A DNA stretch of 64,000 nt from Epiperipatus broadwayi (GCA_028023455.1 JAQFVV010000030.1:6096501-6160500), one strand, 5' to 3'. Shown: positions 34,151 to 46,109, counted from the stretch's first letter. A program made the numbers and translations. Notes: generated from the sequence alone by a model not told the origin.

Positions 34151-35455
34151 TTAAAAAAATCATATTTAGTTCCTCTTCCCCCAATTTATTACTTCCATAT
34201 TATTTTCTACTGAGTCAAAAAAAAAAAAATAGTTTGATAATTGAATAGAATTGTTATATCTGAACTATGAAACTTATTTTGCCTAAAATCTATTATAAAA
34301 TGATTCATTTCAAATAATTTTTGTGTCTTAGCTTTGAAATCTTTTTTGTTTTATTAAATTTTTTTTGAACTTTTTTCTATACATCTAACATTATTTATTT
34401 TGTTTTTTAACATTAGTTTTTCAATTTTGCAAATTTTTAAATGTTCCTTAAAATATATATTTTTAATAAAACATGGAAATATTAGCCTTGAGCGATAATT
34501 GACAAACTTTTTGGGAGTATGGTGATTAGGTTTTATATTATATTACACACATTTTATTTTCATATTTTACTTGAAAATTTAATTTTCACATGAACATTAA
34601 ACTGAAAATCTAGAGTCCTTCTATTAATACACTTTGTATTACAATATGACAAACCTATTATATATATATTTTAATCTTAAATATTATATATTTTTATTTA
34701 CATATTAATTTTAAAACCATGATTATTTGGAATACTAGTGTTAACATTATATTTTTGGCTCATCATATTTACATGAAGTGAAATTTTGAAAATTGGATAA
34801 TTAGTTAGTTAAAAAAAAAATCAAGTCAGTTGCCATATGACCTAATTTAATAAGCTTGTATATATAAAATTAGTTAGTTATATGCAATTATTCTTTATTG
34901 TTACAATTTATAATTTTATTTACTTTTTTGTCCATTTCTTATTTAAAACCCAACTCATTACCTGAAGGCATTCCCAGATAATAATAAATTTGATTGACTG
35001 ATGGATTGAAATTAAAAATTTATATATATTTTAATAAAGCAGTTGCAATATATAAAGAAAAAAATCAGTCAAATAGATTTGTTGATTATTATTAAATTTA
35101 ACAACAGTGTTGACTAAACTGTGAACCACAAACTTTGGTTAAACATTTGAAAAATTGATTAGTTTCTGATGAATATAGATTGTTTATTTAATAAAGTATG
35201 CTAATTCGATAATATTTGATAGGATAACGATTTAAAGTGTTTGTCTTCCTCAAATAATAAAAAGCATTTTTGTATGTTCTATTATTATTTATTTTTACAA
35301 ATACTTAAAATAGATCAATAATTTTTCAAAGAAACACTTTTTTTTGTATATACTGTTAAAAACAATTTTAGCACTTTCTATATTTTTCATTAATTAAACA
35401 ATATTTATCTACTTTTTTCATGTTGTATTTTATTTTAATGAAAGTAAAATATTCA

Positions 35456-35557
35456 GTCAAGCGTCGGTGGTCGAGTGGTCAGCGCAGCTGCCTTACAAGC
35501 AGTTGTCCCGGGTTAACGGGTTCACTTCCTGGCTGATGCTATGAGACATGGAAAAAC
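35456..35557 (+). repeat. tRNA-derived SINE-1, copy 4
   Basis: GTCAAGCGTCGGTGGTCGAG, B-box-like GGTTCACTTCCT, then CATGG and an A-run tail. It is flanked by a perfect 15-bp target duplication AAAGTAAAATATTCA (35441-35455 and 35558-35572). Confidence 0.95.
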
Positions 35558-35625
35558 AAAGTAAAATATTCATCTAATACTCAATTATATTTTATTAAAA
35601 TAAAAATAATATTGAACAGAGACAT

Positions 35626-35880
35626 TTATTTAAAATTTTCTAATTGAGTTACAGCAATAAAGTGAGATGAGAAAGATAGTTTTTCAGATTTTATTTTTTG
35701 AAGTGTGATGCTGACAATAATTTCACTGGTGCTATTACAGACAGAAAAAAGCCCACAACATTCATATAGATAAGATATAGTAAATGATGATAGAACTTGA
35801 ATTATTTTTGGAGATAAATCAGGATGCTTTTTTGCAACATCAGTCACAATACAGGAATCACTTGTTTTGTTTTAAGAATC
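35626..35880 (-). pseudogene. Probable hAT transposase C-terminal remnant
   Basis: The minus-strand frame contains VAKKHPDLSPKIIQVLSSF then TISYLYECCGLFSVCNSTSE. This parallels the hAT (ZBED-type) dimerisation region, where a 'P-x-LS..a..vL.pFatsYLCE.gFS....iKtK' series is conserved. The CE..FS core is present as YECCGLFS. Only this block remains. It lies in paramyosin intron 1, next to a SINE. Confidence 0.4.
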
Positions 35881-36223
35881 AGTCTCTTTTCTACATATTG
35901 TTGCAAATCAAATCAATTAATTGTTTTTTTTAGAATATTTAAAATCAAAATTATAAACTGACTAATATTAGCTATTAAATCAAATTTTTAAATCTTAAAC
36001 CACAATAAGTAACCGAATTCTCAAGGGTTATTTTAAAAATAATCTAAAAATAATATATTCCATAATTTGTAAGCCACTTTATGTGATGTAAACAAATAAA
36101 AAAGAAAAACAGTCCTAAGAAAATGCATTAATAAATGTTGAATTATTATAACTAAAATAACATAATTGTTTATGTATTGTTATATAGCAAAGTATCTTAA
36201 TATGTTTTCCTTTTTTTTTTTAG

Positions 36224-36280
36224 GATAAGATTAGGCTTCTGCAGGAAGATCTGGAGCAGGAACGGGATCTGAGATCAAGA
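36224..36280 (+). CDS. Paramyosin, coding exon 2 (57-nt micro-exon)
   Basis: It encodes residues 42-60, DKIRLLQEDLEQERDLRSR, the first heptads of the paramyosin rod, continuing exon 1 without loss of frame. The acceptor TTTTTTTTTTAG|GAT and donor AGA|GTAAGT are both near consensus, and both junctions are phase 0. The next expected segment (IERE-type sequence) was not found downstream in the window. Confidence 0.85.
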
Positions 36281-38640
36281 GTAAGTTTTTATATATATTT
36301 TTATTGAAAAATTGAGGATAAATTTTGAATTGATATGCTGAAATCAAAAATAAAAACAAAATGACAGGATATGATGTGAAATGACTTTTCCTTAGATGGA
36401 ATTAAAAGTTTTGGGTATGGGCAATATTTTCAGAGACTATTAGCTAAAGTTAAACATTCCATTTCCCTGAAATCTTTTTATATCATAGTGAAGCCATCTA
36501 TTTCCCTCTCCTTTTTAATCTATAATCATTCAAATTATTTTACTAGTACTGGTAAATTTACAATATCATTATTATTTCTGTTTTTGTCATAAAGATGTAA
36601 TATAAATATATTTCCACCTCTTTAGTTCTCTTCATCTTTATGTTTTTCTATTCTTCAAATAAATATCAAGACCCCCCTCCCCAAATCAGTATTATCCCTC
36701 AGAGTATTTAAAAGCCATATGCATTTACAGTAACATTTAACTTAAATACCTATATAATAGAACTATTGATTATGTAGAATTCGAAAAATGTAGATGAAGT
36801 TATTTCTTTGGGTTAATTGTCTTGCTTAAGTTGGATTCATTGTGAGTAAAAAGATCATATAAAATACTGTAATTAACATTTATTAAGTATATTATTGTGT
36901 TAAAAAGTTAATCAACTCTAATCTTAAAGTAAAAGTTTTGAAAATACTAATTATAATATCAGCAAAATTATAAAAAATAGTAATTTTTTAAAATAAGTTA
37001 GTAAACAGCATAAAATAAATATGATATTATGTAATAAAAAAAATGCTATCCTGTTAAAATTAAAAATTAATCTATTTAATTAAAAAGCAATTTGATATAT
37101 ATTTTGTTATATATATATATATATTCATCTTATTAATGATTCTCAAAATTCAAGCCTAAATGTAATGTTAATTATTTTTTTTTATTAGAAAGAGTTTAAT
37201 GTTTTTCGTATAAACACTGTTAATCCATAATAATATCTAAAGGATTCTAATGATTCATATGTTAGTGTATACCAAGTAGTATAAGACAGATGGATCTTGA
37301 ATAGAATGAATTACTATTGTTAATATATGTATCTTCTTCTTTGGTTGTGCTGTTTTTAGTAAACTTATAAAAATTAGCGCCATTATTGTTTGAATAGCAT
37401 TGTCAAAAAAGCATATTCAGATAAAGTTTAATATATTATTGGTCACTTTATATTGCCTACATATGTGAGAAATAATTGAAAAATATAAACTATTGTCAAG
37501 CATTGGTGGCCTTGTGGTTAGCATAGCTGCCTTCCAAGCCGCTAGCTCGGGTTCACTTTCCATTCAACCCTTTGACACATGAAAAAAAACCTAAATTTCA
37601 ATAAAATAAAATAACAAGGAACTTTTTATACTGAGTGTAACTAGAAATTAAAATTTAATAATTAGAAAAAAAATAGAAATTACAAATGTCACAAAAATGT
37701 TGAATAAAAAAAATCTGAATTTACTTTACTAAGATGCATTCTCCTATTGCTTTCTTGTATTGTTTATTCATAACAAAGGATTGGGAGACAAAGAATTCAT
37801 AACAGACTGACTGTGGGCTGAATTGATATAAAAAGCCCCCCCCCTCCCATCTTCGGATGAAAATACTTATTTCTATGAATGCACAATTTTATGTTACTTT
37901 CTGAAAATTTATACTAAAAGTTGAACATTGATCCTATTTTATATTTTGAATGACACTAAGAAAATTTACCAGAAGCACAAAATGATTCAGATTGCAATTG
38001 TCTTACTGTGATGATATTATGAATTAATACTTTTAATTAAAAAATGGTGAATCTTAGAAAGCTTTACATGTGAAAGAAAGTCTGACAAAAAAGTTAAATG
38101 TGTCTTTAAATCTCTTTCTGACAATAATTATAATAATTTATATAATTATGGAGTAAAATATTCACGTCATAATAATTAGATATTTTATAAAAAATCTTTC
38201 TAACTAAAGAATGATTGTTTTATTAATATTTATATTAATCTATTCAATGCATTTTACATTTAAATAAAATAATTGATATTTCTTTTGTTATTATAAAATT
38301 AAAGTATAAATATTATTATTACTTTGTCTGGTTCTACATGTTAATTCTCTATAGTTTTTTTTGCTTATTTTACATAGTATTTAAATAGAGGTCTGATGTT
38401 ATTAAATTTTTACCTGTAAAAGTTTTTTTTTTTTTTTTAAATTAAAATCTTTAGTAGCTTTAGACAAACAACTATGGCTATTCTAACTGCAAAAGAGAAG
38501 AAAAGCTAGAGAGACAGACAGAGACATAAAAAGTTAGAAGGAAAAAATATTGAAGTCAATTTTTTTTAATGTACTGTAGGGTGAATATATGGTTGTGCAA
38601 ACAAACACCATTCTATTATCACAATTAGTGCAAACATAAA
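36281..38640. other. Start of paramyosin intron 2
   Basis: AT-rich. 36363-36470 resembles the 3' end of the LINE at 7873 (GATGTGAAATGACTTTTCCT, CTTAGATGGA, then CATTCCATTTCCCT), so it is probably a diverged 3' fragment. A C-rich run lies at 37836-37850. Confidence 0.5.
37495..37589 (+). repeat. tRNA-derived SINE-1, copy 5
   Basis: GTCAAGCATTGGTGGCCTTG ... CGGGTTCACTTTCC ... TTTGACACATG and an A run. It is a shorter variant with no clear target duplication. Confidence 0.85.
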
Positions 38641-38641
38641 C

Positions 38642-38828
38642 CAGTGGCTCTCAACCTTCCTAATGCTGTGACCCTTTAATACAGTTCCTTATGTTGTGGG
38701 GACCCCCAACCTCTAATTTTGCTACTGTTATGAATCAAAAATATGTGTTTTCCAATGCTCTAGGTGACCCCTGTGAAAGGGTTGTTTGACCCTCAAAGGG
38801 GTTGCGATCCACAGGTTGTGAACCACTG
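38642..38828. mobile_element. SPIN-like hAT MITE
   Basis: The 187-bp element starts CAGTGGCTCTCAACCTTCC and ends CACAGGTTGTGAACCACTG, with 16-bp imperfect terminal inverted repeats. The body has TGACCCTTTAATACAGTTCC, TTTGCTACTGTTATGAATC, ATATGTGTTTTCC and GGTGACCCCTGTGAAAGGGT. From memory these match the non-autonomous SPIN elements of the hAT superfamily, internally deleted. An 8-bp target duplication is not evident. It is inside paramyosin intron 2. Confidence 0.85.
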
Positions 38829-38907
38829 ATAATATGTTTGGCATTGATTTAATAAAATTAATTTGAGAATTTTATTTATTAGAATCATGATGTGCAAAAT
38901 GTTCACT

Positions 38908-38978
38908 AAATAGATTTATAAATGGTCCCTTTTGTATCACTAAATAGATTTATAAATGGTCCCTTTTGTATCACTATT
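38908..38978. repeat. 35-bp tandem duplication
   Basis: CACTAAATAGATTTATAAAT followed by GGTCCCTTTTGTAT occurs twice in direct succession. Confidence 0.8.
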
Positions 38979-38979
38979 C

Positions 38980-41438
38980 AAATTTTAGTGACTGAAATAA
39001 TAGTATCAACAAATTTATAAATTACACAGAAATCAAGCCATATGTCACATGACCTAATTTAACATAACATAAGTCTATAAAATCTAACCTTTGGTTCTTA
39101 TTTAAATGCATTATGATGTAAAAAGGAATATATAAAGATTGTTTGTTTTAATTTATTATAATTTAATAGCTATTGATCACATTAATCTGATGGAATAATT
39201 AATCATACCCTCAAAGACAGGCCTTGGAAATTGCACTATAGGCAAAATGGAAAATTTTCACTCTATGGTATTTTGACCAAATTAAAAAAAATACAATTAA
39301 TAGCTTTTGGATTGTGAAAATTGATTTTAGTTTAAAAAGTAGCCATTTTAATACTATGGTAATATATGCGTAAGTATGAATCAGATATTACAAATGTCAT
39401 TGTCCAAAAGCTAGTAGTCTTCAGATGTGTGTTAAATTGCATTAAGTAAATCATAACTCAGATGGTATTCATCATTTCTTTAAATTTGAGGTAAATCATA
39501 AAATTCCAATACAAATCACTTCCCTTGTTTTCTAGATTAAAAAAAAATTATTTATACTCTTCTCCTATTTTTATTTTTAAAAAGTTCTATCTACAATTTC
39601 TCCTTTATTTTTTTATAGTTATTATTTTTATTTCTTCAACACACAGGGTTTGATCAAAATAATAAAATTTGCAATAACTTTATTAATATGGCATAATCCG
39701 TCATTTGCATCCAGAACTATTTGCAATCCCAAATGAGACAGAGTTATAATATTTGAACAGTTTTTAAAGAAATATTAAATTATTTCTCATGGAGAAATCA
39801 GAGAAGATGGATTGAACTTGATGAGATCTTATTGATAATAGTTAAAATGATGATGATGATAATATCAATCTTTCACAAATTTTTTAGGAATAACTTATTT
39901 AAACTCAATAATATTTAAATTTTCTGATTTGGAATATCATGATATATATATGATACTGCACACATGTTTGTTTTTAAATTTGTATTTGGCTTTGTGGTCT
40001 TTATGAATTAAACATTAGTATTTTGAAAAATGACAAAGTTGTTGGAAATAATATTTACATCATGAAATGAACTAAACACTCAAATAGGTTATAATCATCA
40101 TAAGCACTATCTATAATAATGCCATATAATGCTAAATTGTCCAAGCACTTTACCACTGTTACACAATGCTTTATTTACCACTCTTTCTTGCAGTTTACAG
40201 TTTCGATTGCCCCAACAATCTTCTTCAGAACTTTATATCTCCAAACCTCAACTGTTTAGTATTATATGGTACATTTTGCAATGCAATAAGAAAGAGTAGT
40301 TATTATACTTTTTGAAGAATATAATAATGCATGAATAAAAATAATATTCCTATATGGCAGTCCAATAATAATAATGCCATCACCACATACACTGTTCCAC
40401 TATTCAGGAAAAGTATAAATTATGATTTATGGATAATATAGCTTACTTTCAGCCATCTCTTGTATACTTGAATATAATGTTATTCACATCAATAATATAA
40501 TAACCTTAAAATGGCATCTTAGACATAAAAAAATTGTTTTGGTAAATATTGTGGTGTATTTTGTATAGATGTGGATTTGTTTATTATTGATTTTTTTTCC
40601 GGTAATGTTTTTTTGTTCTCTAAATAAACATTGTTTTCCACCAATTGTTTCTAGTAGGTTTTGAAATTTCATACTTAAGGAGTACAATTATTATATTTGA
40701 GACTATTTTATCTGTAAATATTAAATAGTTCAGCAGTTTTAGATACTGATGTTTCAACTAATCAGACACCTGTAATTTGATCTTTTAAAATTTAGGCAGG
40801 TCTGCTATTTCTTCTCACAGATTTATAAAAGTGATTCTAACTTTCTGTCAAATATTTATAACCACATAAAGGTTCTTTTATATAACAACATAACTTTCTT
40901 TTTTACGACTTCTACTTTTGTTTTATGATATTAAAAATATATTGGTAATGTCACAGAAGTTTCCATTATTTCATCCAACTTCTGTATATACATTTTATTT
41001 TAGTAATTGTTTTAGTGTAGTGTGTTACTTATTGGTGAATGAACATCACATGACTTCCTGAGTGACTAACCATTCATTATTTTTGTTATGTGTTTGTGAA
41101 TGCATTTTTAAAGAAAAGAGTGAAATTACTTTCAGAATTTTACAATAAAGCAATTGGGATTTATATAATTAAAATGTTTTTAATGATAGTAAGATTCTTT
41201 AACTACTAAGAAATATTAGTGAGAAAAACATAGCTAGAAATATACAGTATATGTTAATTGATATAGTTGTGATAAAGCAATGGCAAAGGTTTATGAATTG
41301 AAAAAGAATTTAGTACTTTTTAAAACAAAGATCCAAATTCTGTTTAAAATAGATGTTATATATAAAATTATTAAAAATAATAATATAAAAGCATAAAAAT
41401 ATTTTAATCGTTTGAATATATGATTTTTTCCATACAGT
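38980..41438. other. AT-rich intronic or intergenic stretch
   Basis: It contains one RTE-like 3' scrap (39783-39870) and otherwise nothing recognised. Confidence 0.5.
39783..39870 (+). mobile_element. RTE-like LINE 3' scrap
   Basis: CAGAGAAGATGGATTGAACT then TGATAATAGTTAAAATGATG and a (GAT)n tail match the last ~80 bp of the 16383 element, opposite strand. Confidence 0.65.
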
Positions 41439-42010
41439 ACAGGCTTTTTCATACCTGCACTCCAATATGTAATATATAGGGGGTTTGAACACAGACTTTC
41501 ACATGACCCTCAACTATCCATGCTATCTCATACTGCTGACACACTTGATCACACACATGTTGAAAAAATAAATAATCACCAATATACATATTTTGTGCTA
41601 AACCAGTACTCATCTGTTGGTCCAGATTATCATCTCCACACACATATATAATTAATGCTCAGTTATATTAAGATTGCCAATCTTCCTACTTTAATGAACA
41701 GGCTTCAATCCACTCCACCCCACAATTCTTCAGCTGCCTAGATTTTCAATGAAATGGATGGGTGAAGAGTTGTGGGGTGGAGTGGATTGAAGCCTGTCCA
41801 TTAAAATATGAGGATTGGTTATCTTAATATAAATTGAGCATTGATTGTATATTTGTGTGGAGATAATTTGGACCAACTGATGAGTGCTGGTTTAGCATGA
41901 AATACGCATATTGGTGATTATTTATCTTTTCGACATTGTGTGTGATCAAGTGTGTCAGCAGTATGAGATAGCACGGATAGTTGAGGGTCGAGGGTCGTAT
42001 GAAAGTTTAA
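41439..42010. repeat. FB repeat, copy 7, complete palindrome
   Basis: The left arm runs from ACAGGCTTTTTCATACCTGC and AATATATAGGGGGTTTGAAC inward to the centre near 41735. The right arm mirrors it to AGTTGAGGGTCG...TATGAAAGTT. Arms are about 280 bp. Confidence 0.85.
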
Positions 42011-42075
42011 TTGTTTGATTAAAACATATGATATATATATATATATAGAGAGAGAAAGAATATAATATTAGTTTC

Positions 42076-42786
42076 TGTAGTGTTTTGTAAAATGGCAGAC
42101 ATGTTTGTGCATTCCAGAAAAAACTAGAATTTATTCGTAAGGCTGTTTTTAGATCGCGCTCTGATAGCTGAGGAATTTAATTAGTGCATTGACGTAATGG
42201 CGATTGACAATTCCTAGAAATATTTACTAATTACAAATGTTTCTAGATAAGAGACATTACCTTATTGGTCAGTGCATTGATTGATCGTTGCAGTTGTCAG
42301 AGAGCGATAAGAAGACTGGGTAACATCTAGCAGTGTAACATAGAGAGGACAACTTCAGTAGAGAGCAGTCACACAGTAGTTGAGTAGCAGTATTTGAGTA
42401 GACGTCTGTTTAACACCAGCAGAGATATCTCATTAGTGCTTGCGGTTAATGACCAGCGCCCAGTGGAAATGTAGTTCATGGGTATAGCTGAAGGAGACCG
42501 CAGCGGAGATATGGAGAGCATTAGTTGCAGAGTAGAAGCGTTCGTTGCAGAGCAGAGGATTAGTTGTAGAGTAGAGCATTCGTTGCAGAGCAGAGAATTA
42601 GTTGCAGAGTAGAAGCAATCATTGCAGAGCAGTGCATTCGTTGCAGAGCAGAGCATTAGTTGCAGAGTAGAGCATTAGTTGCAGGAATAGACCATTCGTT
42701 GGAGAACATTAGCGAATGTTATTGAATAGCCGCACAGTATGACTTGCAGATATAACATTAGCACAGTCATAAGTGCGGATATAACA
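42076..42786 (+). repeat. 5' LTR of the TRIM-like element
   Basis: It holds a 19-bp minisatellite (GCATTAGTTGCAGAGTAGA type) at about 42517-42682 with two more units than the 3' LTR. 711 minus 673 is 38, exactly two units. Confidence 0.9.
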
Positions 42787-42805
42787 TTGGCGCAGTCGCA
42801 TTTGA
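42787..42805 (+). promoter_or_regulatory. Primer-binding site of the TRIM-like element
   Basis: TTGGCGCAGTCG directly follows LTR1. TGGCGCAG is complementary to a tRNA 3' end (CTGCGCCA), possibly tRNA-Ser. Confidence 0.6.
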
Positions 42806-42998
42806 AACCTGGGAGTAGTGAATACGTTGAACTACAAGTTTAGTCATAGATGGAGAAACCGGGTGAAAATGTCAATCCCAATTAGTAACGTTAACAACGG
42901 AAGTGAAAAGTTTGGCGAAAAAGTTTCAGCAGCAGAGTTAAATCATACATTTCTCAGTGAAATTACAGGAAAGTATGAATAGCAACAAAGGTTTTTCT

Positions 42999-43014
42999 GG
43001 AGTGGAGGGAGGTA
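42999..43014 (+). promoter_or_regulatory. Polypurine tract of the TRIM-like element
   Basis: GGAGTGGAGGGAGGTA directly precedes LTR2. Confidence 0.7.
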
Positions 43015-43687
43015 TGTAGTGTTTTGTAAAATGGCAGACATGTTTGTGCACTCCAGAAAAAACTAGAATTTATTCGTAAGGCTGTTTTTAGATCGCACTC
43101 TGACAGCTGAGGAATTTAATTAGTGCATTGACGTAATGGCGATCGACAATTCCTAGAAATATTTGCTAATTACAAATGTTTCTAGATAAGAGATATTACC
43201 TTATTGGTCAGTGCATTGATTGATCGTTGCAGTTGTCAGAGAGCGATAAGAAGACTCGGTAACATCTAGCAGTGTAACATAGAGAGGACAACTCCAGTAG
43301 AGAGCAGTCACGCAGTAGTTGAGTAGCAGTATTTGAGTAGACGTCTGTTTAACACCAGCAGAGATATCTCGTTAGTGCTTGTGGTTAATGACCAGCGCCC
43401 AGTGGAAATGTAGTTCACGGGTATAGCTGAAGGAGACCGCAGCGGAGATATGGAGAGCATTAGTTGCAGAGTAGAAGCATTCATTGCAGAGCAGAGCATT
43501 AGTTGCAGAGTAGAGCTTTCATTGCAGAGCAGAGAATTAGTTGCAGAGTAGAAGCATTAGTTGCAGAGTAGAGCATTAGTTGCAGGAATAGACCATTCGT
43601 TGGAGAACATTAGCGAACGTTATTGAATAGCCGCACAGTATGACTTGCAGATATAACATTAGCACAGTCGTAAGTGCGGATATAACA
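43015..43687 (+). repeat. 3' LTR of the TRIM-like element
   Basis: It is the 673-bp direct repeat of the 5' LTR, with TG...CA ends. Confidence 0.9.
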
Positions 43688-43692
43688 GTTTC

Positions 43693-44620
43693 TAATAAAT
43701 ATTGAATAATAGCATTGTAACAATTTTTGTTAAAGGTATTTACTAGTAGGTGATTCTTAGAATCAATGATCTACTTTATAAATAATCGTGTTAACACATA
43801 ACCATATCATCTGCATAAATACAAATGTCTTTTCAACACTGTTTTTTCTGTTGTATTATATTTCTTCCTTCTTTTCTGAAATCCACTAACTTGAATTGTT
43901 TCTTTTCTGTGATCTTCAATTGAAGATTTTTTTTATTCATTTCGCTATACCTTTCATGATCTTATTAATTTTATATTTATTTGTAAATTCTGTCCTCCAT
44001 TCTACCCTTTTAAATACCTGTAGAATGGAGCATTTAAAAATCTATACAGTATATATAAATGAGTGACTTGTTAATCATACACATACTGTACTTTTATATT
44101 TATAAAATTTTATAGTTTAAAATAAACAGTTGCACTATCAAATTGGCAGGTAAATTTTCTTTTGCCTCGCCCATTAATAATGACTCACATTGAATAATGT
44201 TAACTGAAGTCATTCTTTTTAAAGACAGTTGTTAAATACGTAAGAATGCACATTCTTTATTTAATGCAAATAAATATATATGTATATTTATTTTTGAATA
44301 AAATAATTTTGAAGTATAGGTAATATAAAGTAATGTTTCTATTATGCATATTTCAAAAATTATCTATAACTTTTTTGTGTGTATAGTGACATTTTAGCTT
44401 TATATATATAAAATAAACTTTATTAATTATAAATTATGTACAAGTATTAACACATAAGATTTTGCAATAACTATTATTTTCTGATCAGTTATATCATTAT
44501 TAGATACAAAATATTGCCTATATTTTTAGCAGTGATTAAAGTCTCTTTTACAAACTTATAATATTTATTATGTTAAATATATCTCAATTGTATTATTATT
44601 ATTAAATAGATATTTATCAT
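43693..44620. other. AT-rich stretch
   Basis: Nothing is recognised. Confidence 0.6.
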
Positions 44621-44622
44621 TA

Positions 44623-45562
44623 TTGAAAAAAAAAAAACTGCTATCATCTCTATCTAAAAAATTGCAAGCCCATCCCAGTAGCAGTGGATTAGGATTACAC
44701 TCAATACAGATATTTAGAGTACAAAAGACAGTTAATCTCTTGTCATCTATGGAGAAAAATCTATCTCAAATTGAAATGATAATTCATGTAAAACCAACAG
44801 ATAAACCTTCCTCATACTCAAAACATGCAGTAATTCTTGATCCGATCATATTCACAAGTCTTAAAACAGAATTTTACCAAGGAAAACTTCATCATCAACC
44901 ATTATCAATCCACTGCAGGATGAAGGTCTCTCCAAGTTCAATCCATCTTCTCCGATCATTAGCTTCTCTTCTCCACATGACCCCTGCACCCTTTCTTATT
45001 GCATCCATCCATCTCACATGTAGTCTTTTTCTGGGTCTTTTACAATCTCTTGAAATCCAGTTTAAGATATCAATTGTACAATATATTATTTCCAAATATA
45101 GGCAGTACAAGAATTTTATCAGTATTAGGGATTAACAACAAACAACTCCTGTGGAGGTTCAAACCCCAGACCCTTGAACCCAAATATTTTGATTTTTTCA
45201 TAAAATTAAACATGAGTTCACTGCCAACATTACATTTCATTAAACACAAAAGATTTTATAACAACAATGTTGCTATGTGTGGACTATGTCAGAGAGGAGA
45301 AGAGGATAAAGTCATTGTCTGTTTAAGTGCAACCCTCTAGAACCTACCAGAACTTATCATATTACTACATTTACACTCTATGCACTATGATGTGCATGGT
45401 GCTTTTTTCTCTACAATGACAACAGTGGAAGTCACTTAAATAATTTCAAAGATAAGCTAGAAATAATCAGAATAAGAGACAAAAGAATCTTTCCACCAGA
45501 TATTTATGCAACATCTTGGTCGCTAGTATGGCAGAAGTCTTATTTGTAATGAGCATTTCTTG
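44623..45562 (+). pseudogene. LINE ORF2 C-terminal fragment, split by an RTE-like scrap
   Basis: Before and after the insert the plus strand reads like a non-LTR C-terminus: LSSLSKKLQAHPSSSGLGLH, WRFKPQTLEP, LPTLHFIKHKRFYNN, then CGLCQRGEEDKVIVC (C-x2-C...C knuckle, His lost). After frame breaks it continues with NNFKDKLEIIRIRDKRIFPP and SWSLVWQKSYL before a stop near 45550. The order matches CR1/L2-type tails. The RTE-like fragment at 44886-45080 lies within it in the opposite orientation. Confidence 0.6.
44886..45080 (-). mobile_element. RTE-like LINE 3' fragment
   Basis: The minus strand has ILNWISRDCKRPRKRLHVRW and GAGVMWRREANDRRRWIELG, ending at a GATGATGAAG tail near 44886. It is nested in an older LINE fragment. 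Confidence 0.8.
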
Positions 45563-45840
45563 TCAGGGCTATTTCTGTTATCATCTGACTGTTTTTTTTG
45601 ATATTTTCTGAAGGTGTAAAATATACTGCTTGCAAAATATAAATGACTTTGGATAGTGAGAAATGAAGAAATAAAATTTGAGGACGATAACAAATATTTG
45701 GACCTTAATGTATCTCCTAAGTTTACATTCTAGATGATGCAAACAATTGGAATAAGTACAATTTGGAATAATAAATTATGACAACTATTATTTTCCTTTA
45801 TGTTGTAGACAGTAATCATCACATGATCACCATTTCTTAT
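45562..45840. other. AT-rich stretch
   Basis: Nothing is recognised. Confidence 0.5.
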
Positions 45841-45864
45841 GCTTGCTCATAACTGTTACTAAAA

Positions 45865-46015
45865 CAGACTAAACTCTCTATGCATATTGCCACTCAGTGC
45901 AAGCCAGAGTAATCAATGGATGCCAGAAGGCTTGTGCATAAAATCACTATCTAGTGCCTATTCATCCAATATCCCCAGATTAGTTTCTAGTTTGTGGCAT
46001 TCATCAGTGACTATA
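45865..46015 (-). repeat. HH1 hammerhead-like repeat, minus-strand copy
   Basis: Minus strand: GTCA, exact core CTGATGA (complement of 46001-46007), a decayed stem II, GAAAC (complement of 45983-45987), then TCTGGGGATATTGG and the HH1 body (AGGCACTAGAT, CAAGCCTTCTGGCATCCATT, GCTTGCACTGAGTGGCAATA). It faces the plus-strand copy at 46110. Confidence 0.65.
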
Positions 46016-46109
46016 TAAGCTACTGAACTTGGCTTGAAAATATTATAATGTTTTCAATTTAAGACACATAGTTTTGTAGTTAAGTAAAGATAAAAGGTGG
46101 CTGCTGGAG

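Larger units (their letters stand above)
29822..36223 (+). other. Paramyosin intron 1 (6.4 kb)
   Basis: The donor is GTATGG and the acceptor is TTTTCC(T)nTAG with a strong pyrimidine tract (36206-36223). From 29830 to 33970 I see no repeat of the families found elsewhere, only poly-T/poly-A tracts, a C10 run at 31371, and a short unassigned minus-strand open stretch near 33010-33190. FB, SINE-1 and hAT fragments lie in its 3' third. Confidence 0.8.
42076..43687 (+). mobile_element. TRIM-like miniature LTR retrotransposon
   Basis: LTR1 (42076-42786, 711 bp) and LTR2 (43015-43687, 673 bp) both begin TGTAGTG and end ATAACA. They are nearly identical, with roughly a dozen substitutions seen by eye. 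Target duplications GTTTC lie at 42071-42075 and 43688-43692. The 228-bp interior begins with a primer-binding-type TTGGCGCAGTCG and ends with a purine tract GGAGTGGAGGGAGGTA before LTR2. It has room only for a 37-codon frame (MSIPISNVNNGSEK...), so gag-pol is absent and movement would depend on another element. Strand follows the PBS-to-PPT direction. Confidence 0.92.

Noticed and set aside
38642-38828. Host exon suggested by higher GC
   Set aside because: Termini and body match a SPIN-like hAT MITE instead.
42369-43499. Minus-strand frames rich in LLCN/SATN repeats
   Set aside because: They read through the 19-bp minisatellite and LTR of the TRIM-like element.
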